Shown: piece after piece, positions 6,359-11,517 of the stretch
How the letters are laid out: the number at the start of each line of letters is the position of its first letter
Numbering within the stretch: the first letter of the stretch is position 1
NCBI GenBank assembly: GCA_026996985.1
Contig: JALWJR010000067.1
Coordinates: 1-11,773 of the forward strand
Length of the DNA: 11,773 bases
Direction of reading: 5' to 3'
Source of the DNA: Candidatus Kaiserbacteria bacterium
GTDB lineage: Bacteria; Patescibacteriota; Minisyncoccia; Phycocordibacterales; UBA2100
Made by a program: the position numbers and the translations under genes
The notes under the pieces: model-generated
The model's database searches: none
Told to the model about the DNA's origin: nothing
Seen by the model: only the letters and a program-made list of their open reading frames with translations

Positions 6359-6805
6359 TTATTTATCCAGGGCTTCAATTTTAATTGAGATTTTACCTGT
6401 CAGATCATCCAGCTTGAGTTCAACTTCATACTCACCCACTTCTTTAAGCGGAGCCTCCAGCAATACAATATCCGGACTAATTTCCAACCCGGTTTCTTCT
6501 TTTATGTAAGAGGCTATCTTTTTCGCATCAATCTTCTCAAACAAGTGACCTTGTTCATTGGCTTTCAACTTCAAAACCAAAGAACCTCCCAATTTTTCAA
6601 TTGCTTTTTTAACGGTATCTTTGGTTTTTTGAAGTTTTTCTTTGGTGGAAGCCAAAAGTTGTTTGGCCATTTTTTTGGCTTTTTCAGTCGCAATCTGAGC
6701 TTTGTTCTGCTTTATAAGAAATTGCGCATATCCGGCAGATACTCTGGCCACTTCTCCTTTTTTGCCGATTTTTGCAACATCTTGCAATAAAACAATTTCA
6801 ACCAT
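6359..6805 (-). CDS. rplI: Ribosomal protein bL9
   Basis: bL9 is a two-domain protein at the base of the L1 stalk of the large subunit. The 148 residues start MVEIVLLQDVAKIGKKGEVA, the conserved N-terminal RNA-binding domain, followed by a long Lys-rich connecting helix (about 38-70) and the C-terminal domain. The usual GYARNFLIPxxLA reads GYAQFLIKQNKAQ, one residue shorter and without the proline, a mild divergence in the rRNA-contact loop. It lies 33 nt behind the S41 protease gene on the same strand and is probably co-transcribed with it. No clear ribosome-binding site precedes the ATG. Confidence 0.96.
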   Translation of the reverse strand: MVEIVLLQDVAKIGKKGEVARVSAGYAQFLIKQNKAQIATEKAKKMAKQLLASTKEKLQKTKDTVKKAIEKLGGSLVLKLKANEQGHLFEKIDAKKIASYIKEETGLEISPDIVLLEAPLKEVGEYEVELKLDDLTGKISIKIEALDK

Positions 6806-6829
6806 AATTTTTGCTTAATGAGTAACGTA

Positions 6830-6847
6830 AATAAGTTATCACTTATT
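6830..6847 (-). repeat. AT-rich inverted repeat across the protease stop codon
   Basis: AATAAGT-N4-ACTTATT (7-bp arms) covers the stop codon of the S41 protease gene, 24 nt before the rplI start. In minus-strand mRNA it would be a weak hairpin with a GAUA loop. It might tune bL9 translation or may be chance in AT-rich DNA. Confidence 0.3.
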
Positions 6848-8122
6848 CTGCAAAAACTCAACGGCTTTGCTTAAAATAGGATCAAAACCTTCTTCTTTGT
6901 TACGTAGTCTTTCTTTGTCTTTTTCTGAAAGCTCAACTTCAATATCGGGAGTTATACCTTCACCGCCGATATACTCTCCGTTTGGAAGTATCCATCTGGC
7001 AACAGTCACTTTCAAGGAGGTATCTTTTGTAATCGGTACCAGCTCTTGCACGGACCCTTTTCCGAAACTGTTGGTACCCACAAGAGTCGCTTTTTTGTAG
7101 TCTCTCAGAGAGCCGGCGAGTATCTCGGAGGCGGATGCCGAGCCTTTGTCAATCAAAATTACAAATTTTAGCTTGTCGTTAAATATGTTATAGCCTCTTG
7201 ATCTGTGTACTGTCTTTTTCTTGTTTTCTCCATAATCTTCGGTTACAACGGTTGAACCTTCCGGCAAAAACCAACTTGCCATATCTACCGCCGAAGAGAG
7301 ATACCCGCCCGGATTTCCGCGCAAGTCAAGAATTAATTTGTCATATCCGGAATCTATAAACTCTTGCAGAGCCTCCCTGAAAAGCTCGGGTGATTTCTCT
7401 GTAAAACTGTAAAGCTCTATTATAAATATGCCGTCTTTTCTCTTTGTCGTTTTAATTGTCGGTATGTCTATCTTATCCCTTATTATTGATATTTTAAGAG
7501 GTTCGCTCTCCCCTTCTCTTAGCACTGTCAGTGTAACTTTCGTACCCTTCGGTCCCCTTATCAACTTAACGGCAGATTGCAAAGACATACCTTCCGTGCT
7601 TTTGCCATCTATCTCTATTATTCTGTCTTTGGCTTTCATTCCGGCTCTAAATGCCGGAGTGTCTTTTAAAGGAGCCACAACCGTCAATATTCCATCTCTT
7701 ATCGCTATCTCCATACCCACACCTTCAAATGAACCGCTTATGTCTTCCTGAAATATTTCATTTTCTTCAGGAGGCAAGAAAACGGTGTACGGATCTTTCA
7801 ACGATGCAGCGAGTCCGGAGATCATTCCCCATACTTTCTCTTGATCTGTTACAGATAAATCTTCCTTTGTACTTGTGGAATTTACAGGCGGAGTGGGAAC
7901 AAACTTCTGCTCTATAACGTGCCACGCCTTCCAAACCGGCGAAAAATCAACTCCTTCCGGAGGGGTGGTTGAAAACCCAACCAAAGAAACAGACGGCAAC
8001 TTGCCCGCTGAAGCTTTGCTACCACCGACCGCCAATCCCAAAACAAACGCCAAAGAGATAGCAAAAACAAAAACGCTTACTGTCTTAAAATATTTGTTGA
8101 AAAAATCTTTTATAAACTTCAT
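6839..8122 (-). CDS. Membrane-anchored C-terminal processing protease (S41, CtpA/Prc family)
   Basis: S41 proteases cut the C-termini of envelope proteins. The 427-residue protein has a cytoplasmic basic start, an uncleaved-looking helix (about 13-33) ending in a small-residue stretch, a PDZ domain (about 128-205, with GVGMEI and AGMKAKDRIIEIDG) and the S41 core. The latter carries LDLRGNPGGYL (266-275), GSASASEILAG (327-337) and SFGKGSVQE (352-360). By analogy with Prc the catalytic residues are S330, K355 and Q359; all are present, so the enzyme should be active. The length is normal for CtpA-type enzymes. It starts 20 nt after the acidic protein gene, directly behind an extended -10 box, without a Shine-Dalgarno site. 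rplI follows. Targets are unknown; the secreted proteins encoded in this window are candidates only by location. Confidence 0.95.
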   Translation of the reverse strand: MKFIKDFFNKYFKTVSVFVFAISLAFVLGLAVGGSKASAGKLPSVSLVGFSTTPPEGVDFSPVWKAWHVIEQKFVPTPPVNSTSTKEDLSVTDQEKVWGMISGLAASLKDPYTVFLPPEENEIFQEDISGSFEGVGMEIAIRDGILTVVAPLKDTPAFRAGMKAKDRIIEIDGKSTEGMSLQSAVKLIRGPKGTKVTLTVLREGESEPLKISIIRDKIDIPTIKTTKRKDGIFIIELYSFTEKSPELFREALQEFIDSGYDKLILDLRGNPGGYLSSAVDMASWFLPEGSTVVTEDYGENKKKTVHRSRGYNIFNDKLKFVILIDKGSASASEILAGSLRDYKKATLVGTNSFGKGSVQELVPITKDTSLKVTVARWILPNGEYIGGEGITPDIEVELSEKDKERLRNKEEGFDPILSKAVEFLQNK

Positions 8123-8128
8123 AAACTT

Positions 8129-8137
8129 AGTATATCA
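8129..8137 (-). promoter_or_regulatory. Extended -10 promoter of the S41 protease gene
   Basis: On the minus strand TGA-TATACT forms an extended -10 that ends 6 nt before the ATG. The mRNA would be leaderless. There is no strong -35, as expected for an extended -10 promoter. Confidence 0.5.
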
Positions 8138-8141
8138 CAAC

Positions 8142-8378
8142 TTAATCTTCATCGGTAAACGGTAAATCTATTCCATCATCTTCTTCGTCATACAACTCCT
8201 CATTTTCATCCAAATCATCAAAGTCGTTTCGCAACGTTGCAGCCAAAAGAGGGTCCTCTTGCAAAGATTCGTCAACAACCTCGTCTTCAATCAAGTCATC
8301 ATCCGCGGTTTCTATGGAAAAACCGTCCACACAAATACATGGGTCTTCATGGCAAACTTCACATATTTTCTCCTCCAT
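8142..8378 (-). CDS. Small acidic protein with N-terminal Cys cluster, unknown function
   Basis: I do not recognise this 78-residue protein beyond its composition. Residues 6-16 hold a CxxCxxxxCxC cluster (C6, C9, C14, C16) that could bind one zinc ion. The remainder is dominated by Asp and Glu, with almost no Lys/Arg, and is probably disordered. There is no signal peptide or membrane segment, so it should be cytoplasmic. Small proteins of the CxxCxxxPCxC type are frequent in CPR genomes by my recollection, without known function. An AGGAG lies 12 nt before the ATG, longer than ideal. A TTGAGA/TACTAT promoter lies upstream, and the S41 protease gene follows 20 nt downstream. A nucleic-acid mimic or zinc-buffer role would be guesswork. 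Confidence 0.7.
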   Translation of the reverse strand: MEEKICEVCHEDPCICVDGFSIETADDDLIEDEVVDESLQEDPLLAATLRNDFDDLDENEELYDEEDDGIDLPFTDED

Positions 8379-8404
8379 ATTATTTTTTAACTCCTAATGC
8401 CGGC

Positions 8405-8432
8405 ATAGTAACATATTAAAAACCACTCTCAA
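8405..8432 (-). promoter_or_regulatory. Promoter of the acidic Cys-cluster gene
   Basis: On the minus strand TTGAGA (8427-8432) and TACTAT (8405-8410) are separated by 16 nt. Transcription would begin near 8398 and include the AGGAG site, so this gene, unlike many neighbours, has a leader. Confidence 0.5.
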
Positions 8433-8484
8433 GAAAGCTGTGGAAAACTCGTACAAACCCAAAATATGTACCTGTATCCATATG

Positions 8485-8515
8485 AAAACCCCGAACGAAA
8501 ATCGTTCGGGGTTTT
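8485..8515 (-). terminator. Strong terminator after purC
   Basis: A 14-bp perfect stem (AAAACCCCGAACGA, 8485-8498, with 8502-8515) has a 3-nt loop. The A/T ends let it act on both strands, but only purC reads into it. It begins 3 nt past the purC stop. Confidence 0.92.
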
Positions 8516-8517
8516 AT

Positions 8518-9342
8518 TTACACACTCATAGAAGGAAATTTATCTGTCAAAGCCGCCGCAACTCTGTAGACGGCCAAAACATCCTCCAGTTTGTCACCGT
8601 CGCGATACTTTTGCTTGGAGAGCTGAACACCTTCCCAAATCACTCTCCAGCTGTCGCAGTCCAGCACATCTGCCAATACGATTTGTTTTTCGCTTTTGGG
8701 ATCGGACAGTTTGCCAAATTCAAGCTTGAAGTCATAAAGAGCTCCTCCAAGCTTTTCCCAAGCTTTGCCTAGAAGATACCCTACGTGCCTTGCAATCCTC
8801 TCGCAGGTCATCAGATCCCTTTTGAGAGAGCTGTGCTCTTGCAGAGGATACAGCAACTGGCAAATATGCCCTTGCTCGTGGGGCCTGTCGGGAAAATACA
8901 AATGACAAACCGATCCTTTTCTATCCCACCTAAGCATAGGATCGTCGCAAGGAAGTTCCGTGTCTTCAAACTTGCGCCCGCTGGTTTTCAAGAAAAACTC
9001 AATCACCGGCTTTTTAAAAACAAGACCTTCCTGAACCTCAGGATTTCTTTTGAGATACGATCCGGTTGCGATTTTTCTTACCACAACTTCAACCGGGATC
9101 ATATTACAAATCCGAGTAATAAAAGTGTCAGGTCCGTCTCTCCCGATATAGGCAAGCGGTACCCCATTTTTTTGTAAAAACTCAAAAACATTGCAAGTTG
9201 TCCGCGTTGCCAGCTCACCCTTGCCGGGAAGCTCGTCTTTTTTTGCGCCGTCACCGGCCGTGAGAGTGTCAAATGATTTGACGATTCCGATTTTTCCGTC
9301 CAAAATCGGAGTGATGCTCTTTGTCTTTCCGGATATTGCCAT
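8518..9342 (-). CDS. purC: Phosphoribosylaminoimidazole-succinocarboxamide synthase (SAICAR synthetase)
   Basis: PurC joins aspartate to CAIR with ATP in purine synthesis. The 274-residue protein contains SGKTKSI (4-10), the nucleotide-binding start, then TAGDGAKK (28-35), VPVEVVVRKIATGSYLKR (83-99, the VPxExVVRxxAxGS signature), DFKLEFG (204-210) and LADVLDCDSWRVIW (223-236). Compared with E. coli PurC (237 residues) it has an insert at about 122-165 containing PCDDPMLRW and LYFPDRP. I believe similar inserts occur in one PurC subgroup, but cannot check. The start is supported by AAGGAG 8 nt upstream and an upstream promoter. No other purine genes are next to it, so the cell may use it for salvage of a pathway intermediate, or the rest of the pathway may be elsewhere. 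Confidence 0.95.
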   Translation of the reverse strand: MAISGKTKSITPILDGKIGIVKSFDTLTAGDGAKKDELPGKGELATRTTCNVFEFLQKNGVPLAYIGRDGPDTFITRICNMIPVEVVVRKIATGSYLKRNPEVQEGLVFKKPVIEFFLKTSGRKFEDTELPCDDPMLRWDRKGSVCHLYFPDRPHEQGHICQLLYPLQEHSSLKRDLMTCERIARHVGYLLGKAWEKLGGALYDFKLEFGKLSDPKSEKQIVLADVLDCDSWRVIWEGVQLSKQKYRDGDKLEDVLAVYRVAAALTDKFPSMSV

Positions 9343-9385
9343 CTTTTCTCTCCTTCTCTGGGTTTACATGAACAAATCTATTTTG

Positions 9386-9413
9386 ATTGTAGTTATCTGA
9401 CAGTAAATATCAA
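9386..9413 (-). promoter_or_regulatory. Promoter of purC
   Basis: On the minus strand TTGATA (9408-9413) and TACAAT (9386-9391) lie 16 nt apart, just after the fpg stop. Transcription from about 9379 gives a leader of about 37 nt carrying AAGGAG, so purC can be expressed independently of fpg. Confidence 0.6.
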
Positions 9414-9425
9414 GTTTTGCACACA

Positions 9426-10211
9426 TTACAGTACTTCTTGCTCTTTGGGGCAATAAAACATACTTCTTCCGGAGTTTTTCTCTCTTTTAATATAAGCTCC
9501 ACAACGACACTTTTCACCCTCTCGCCTAAAGACTTTCAAAAATTTTTGGTAACCCCCGGGGATACCTGAGGCGGTTTTATAATCTGAAAAGGAGGTTCCT
9601 TTGTGCTCTATGGCATTTGCAAGGGTCCTTTTTATCGCTTTTAGCAATTTTTGCGCATGTTTTTTATCTATGTTTGAAGTTTCAGTTTTCGGATGTATTC
9701 CGGCTATATATAAAACCTCATTGACATAAATATTTCCCAGTCCGGAAATTCTTTTTTGGTTAAGCAAAAAAGAATAAATGCTGGTTTTACTGCGTCTTAG
9801 CAAATCTGTGAATTTTTCAAGTGTAAGCTTGTCACTTAAAGCATCAACTCCCAAAGACAGGCGCAACCGCTTCAATTCCTCCTCTGACAAAATTTTACAA
9901 GTCGCCCATTTTCTTCGGTCCGAGAGTACAAGAACTCCTTTGTCAAAAATAATTTTGAATCGCTTATATTTATCGGTGTATTTTTTATCTTTGGAGAATA
10001 TAAGCTGTCCTGTAACCCTTAAATGAAGCGCAATATATTTTTTACCGGATAAGTGCAGAACCATATTTTTACCAACTCTTTCAACTTTACGTATTTCAGC
10101 TCTTAAATGAGTTTTACCTCCATCCGGATTTTCAATCGTCAAAATCTTGGCCTTGCGCAAAACGGCATCAAGTTCTCCTACTATTGTTGCAACCTCCGGT
10201 AACTCAGGCAT
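9426..10211 (-). CDS. mutM: Formamidopyrimidine-DNA glycosylase (Fpg/MutM) with three-cysteine zinc finger
   Basis: Fpg removes oxidised purines such as 8-oxoguanine and nicks the site. The 261-residue protein must start at the MPELPE ATG (10211), since the N-terminal Pro after Met removal is the catalytic nucleophile; nine upstream codons are therefore excluded. Key residues: P2, E3, a Lys at K48, HLRVTGQL (63-70), the intercalation segment DRRKW (98-102) and the helix-two-turn-helix GLGNIYVNEVLYIAGIHP (157-174). The usual intercalating Met and Phe read Val66 and Trp102. The C-terminal finger reads EKCRCGAYIKR...GRSMFYCPKEQ: C235 and C237 are a CxC pair and the last Cys is missing, leaving three instead of four ligands. 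The DNA-binding Arg of GRS is kept. No frameshift explains it. A -10 box lies 6 nt before the start. Confidence 0.95.
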   Translation of the reverse strand: MPELPEVATIVGELDAVLRKAKILTIENPDGGKTHLRAEIRKVERVGKNMVLHLSGKKYIALHLRVTGQLIFSKDKKYTDKYKRFKIIFDKGVLVLSDRRKWATCKILSEEELKRLRLSLGVDALSDKLTLEKFTDLLRRSKTSIYSFLLNQKRISGLGNIYVNEVLYIAGIHPKTETSNIDKKHAQKLLKAIKRTLANAIEHKGTSFSDYKTASGIPGGYQKFLKVFRREGEKCRCGAYIKREKNSGRSMFYCPKEQEVL

Positions 10212-10217
10212 AAAAAC

Positions 10218-10228
10218 ATTATATAGCA
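10218..10228 (-). promoter_or_regulatory. Promoter of fpg, start-proximal
   Basis: On the minus strand TGCTATATAAT contains a consensus TATAAT (10218-10223) ending 6 nt before the fpg ATG. With no room for a ribosome site the mRNA is predicted leaderless. A TG lies nearby upstream but not at exact extended -10 spacing; no good -35 is seen. Confidence 0.5.
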
Positions 10229-10256
10229 CTTTTGACAAACATGCAGTTGATCTTGA

Positions 10257-10301
10257 ATTTCATTGGTGAAATGAAATATTTTCATATATAATGCGTATAA
10301 T
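10257..10301 (+). promoter_or_regulatory. Promoter of the repeat-protein gene with overlapping inverted repeats
   Basis: TTGGTG (10263-10268) and TATAAT (10287-10292) are 18 nt apart, and a second TATAAT follows at 10296-10301. Two inverted repeats cover the -35 and spacer: ATTTCA-TTGG-TGAAAT (10257-10272) and ATGAAA-TAT-TTTCAT (10271-10285). They share sequence, so one regulator could bind tandem sites and block the promoter. Confidence 0.5.
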
Positions 10302-10307
10302 GTTTAG

Positions 10308-10326
10308 AGGCAAATTGGATTTGCTT
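10308..10326 (+). promoter_or_regulatory. Predicted 5'-terminal mRNA hairpin in the repeat-protein leader
   Basis: GCAAAT-TGG-ATTTGC (10310-10324), extended by one wobble and one A-T pair, begins where transcription from the second TATAAT would start (about 10308). A stem at the very 5' end can protect mRNA from decay. The rest of the ~50-nt leader is A/T-rich and lacks a Shine-Dalgarno site. Confidence 0.35.
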
Positions 10327-10359
10327 CTACAAGTAAAATTTATAAGTTAAACAATTGAT

Positions 10360-10863
10360 ATGAAAAAGAAAAACGATTACAAACTATCAACTTTTATTTT
10401 GATGATGATATTTGGCGTGGTTTTTGTCGCACCCGCTTTTGGCATGGCTTCCCCTTATGAATATGATGATGACGACTATTATGAATACAAATACGAGAAG
10501 TATGATGATGATGACCGTTATGAATATAGATACAAAAAGTACGATGATTACGATGATGACCGATACGAACATAAAAGAGATGATGACGACCGCTATGAAT
10601 ACCAATACAAGAGATATGACGACGATGACAAATATGAATACAGATACAAAAAATATAATGACGACCATTATAAATATGGAGACGATGACCGGTACGAGTA
10701 TGAGTATAAATACAAATATCAAAATGATGCAAATAAAGACCAAAACTCAACAACCTCAAAAGCGCAGGTGAATTCATCATCAAAATATTACGAAAAATTA
10801 AAAGAAGAAATCAGAAGACTAAATGAGTTGATAGCGAAACTGCTAAGCATGCTCTCTATTTAA
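10360..10863 (+). CDS. Secreted Tyr/Asp/Lys-repeat protein with C-terminal coiled coil, unknown function
   Basis: I recognise no family. The 167-residue protein has a Sec signal peptide (basic residues 2-8, hydrophobic core about 11-24, cleavage probably in the APAFGMA region, 24-30). Residues 33-121 are seven imperfect repeats of 9-15 residues with consensus YDDDDRYEYRYKK; this part has 28 Tyr and 26 Asp in 89 residues and no Cys. A polar Ser/Thr/Asn/Gln linker (122-141) leads to a heptad-like helix (143-167, LKEEIRRLNELIAKLL) suited to oligomerisation. Plausible roles are surface adhesion, calcium binding, or a Tyr cross-linked coat; none is shown. Reading frames on the opposite strand are by-products of the low-complexity repeat. 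The gene has its own repeat-flanked promoter and terminator and lies just before a sigma/anti-sigma pair. Confidence 0.85.
   Translation: MKKKNDYKLSTFILMMIFGVVFVAPAFGMASPYEYDDDDYYEYKYEKYDDDDRYEYRYKKYDDYDDDRYEHKRDDDDRYEYQYKRYDDDDKYEYRYKKYNDDHYKYGDDDRYEYEYKYKYQNDANKDQNSTTSKAQVNSSSKYYEKLKEEIRRLNELIAKLLSMLSI
10456..10722 (+). repeat. Degenerate in-frame repeat array (~39-nt unit) within the secreted protein gene
   Basis: Seven tandem units code for the YDDDDRYEYxYKK motif. Unit lengths vary from 27 to 45 nt and codons alternate between synonyms (GAT/GAC, TAT/TAC), so the array is old at the DNA level while the peptide pattern is kept, which suggests selection on the protein. Confidence 0.85.
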
Positions 10864-10865
10864 AC

Positions 10866-10898
10866 AAAATCCCTCCCTCTGGGAGGGATTTTGTTTTT
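10866..10898 (+). terminator. Strong terminator after the repeat-protein gene
   Basis: AAAATCCCTCCC (10866-10877) pairs perfectly with GGGAGGGATTTT (10881-10892), loop TCT, followed by G and five T. It separates the repeat-protein transcript from the sigma-factor operon. Confidence 0.95.
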
Positions 10899-10919
10899 AA
10901 TGCTTTTTCAGGTCTGTAT

Positions 10920-10928
10920 TGGTAGAAT
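10920..10928 (+). promoter_or_regulatory. Extended -10 promoter of the sigma-factor operon
   Basis: TGG-TAGAAT is an extended -10 ending 7 nt before the sigma ATG, predicting a leaderless mRNA. No clear -35 is visible at 16-18 nt. Whether the sigma factor controls itself cannot be judged from one site. Confidence 0.45.
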
Positions 10929-10935
10929 GTAGATT

Positions 10936-11517
10936 ATGCAAGAGTATTTAAACAAAAGTGACGAAGGGCTAGCAGAACTTTTAAAAACAGATGATGGGGC
11001 ATTAGCCGAAATTATAGATAGATATCAAGATAAACTAGACAGATACATAAAAAGAATATCAAATCTGAGCAAAGAAGACAGAGAGGACATTTTGCAAGAG
11101 GTGTTTTTGTCTGTATATGAGAATGTAAACTCTTTTGATTCTAGTTTTAAATTTTCATCTTGGATATACAGAATCACTCACAATAAAGTTATTTCCTTAT
11201 GGAGGAAAAACAAAAGCACAAGCCAAAATGTTTCTCTTGAAGAAAACCTTATATTGCTGGAGCAATCTTTAAAGGAAGAAAACAGCATATTAAAGCAGCT
11301 AGAAGAAAAAGAAAATGCAAAAATCATAAACAAAGCGCTTGAATCTTTGCCTATAAAATACAAAGAGCCACTGGTGCTTTACTTTATTGAAAACAAAAGC
11401 TATGAAGAAATTTCTGATATTCTGCAAATGCCTGTCTCAAGCGTAGGCACAAGAATAAGAAGAGCCAAAGAAAAAATAAAAAAACAAATAGAATATTTAA
11501 TAAAAGTTTATGAGTAA
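10936..11517 (+). CDS. RNA polymerase sigma factor, sigma-70 ECF-type
   Basis: ECF sigma factors direct RNA polymerase to stress- or envelope-related genes. The 193-residue protein has sigma region 2 at about 20-92 (DRYQDKL, DILQEVFLSVYENVNSF, FSSWIYRITHNKVISLWRK) and region 4 at about 130-185 (LESLPIKYKEPLVLYFIENKSYEEISDIL, then a helix-turn-helix SSVGTRIRRAKEKIKK), joined by an acidic linker of about 35 residues. Regions 1 and 3 are absent, as in ECF proteins. Codons are notably A-rich (AGA, ATA, AAA) compared with the genes to the left. The ATG is 7 nt after an extended -10 box. The next gene overlaps its last 8 nt and encodes a membrane protein, the usual layout for an ECF factor and its anti-sigma partner. 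Confidence 0.95.
   Translation: MQEYLNKSDEGLAELLKTDDGALAEIIDRYQDKLDRYIKRISNLSKEDREDILQEVFLSVYENVNSFDSSFKFSSWIYRITHNKVISLWRKNKSTSQNVSLEENLILLEQSLKEENSILKQLEEKENAKIINKALESLPIKYKEPLVLYFIENKSYEEISDILQMPVSSVGTRIRRAKEKIKKQIEYLIKVYE

Noticed and set aside
6867..8165. Plus-strand frames opposite the S41 protease gene
   Set aside because: The minus-strand frame has a full PDZ-S41 domain set; the opposite frames have no motif or ribosome site.
8438..8446. Near match to a DnaA box (TGTGGAAAA)
   Set aside because: Single imperfect copy, no cluster, no dnaA/dnaN neighbourhood.
9426..9470. Frameshift as the cause of the missing Fpg cysteine
   Set aside because: Reading the other frames near the 3' end does not restore a CxxC; the change looks like substitution.
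10232..10237. Consensus TTGACA as -35 for the repeat-protein gene
   Set aside because: No acceptable -10 lies 16-18 nt downstream; the TATAAT boxes are about 50 nt away.
10212..10238. Longer start for fpg
   Set aside because: The catalytic Pro must be the first residue after Met, so MPELPE is the start.
10387..10783. Long open frames on both strands over the repeat-protein gene
   Set aside because: They come from the low-complexity GAT/GAC/TAT/AAA repeats and translate into His- or Ile/Val-rich strings with no start context; only the frame from 10360 has a signal peptide, promoter and terminator.
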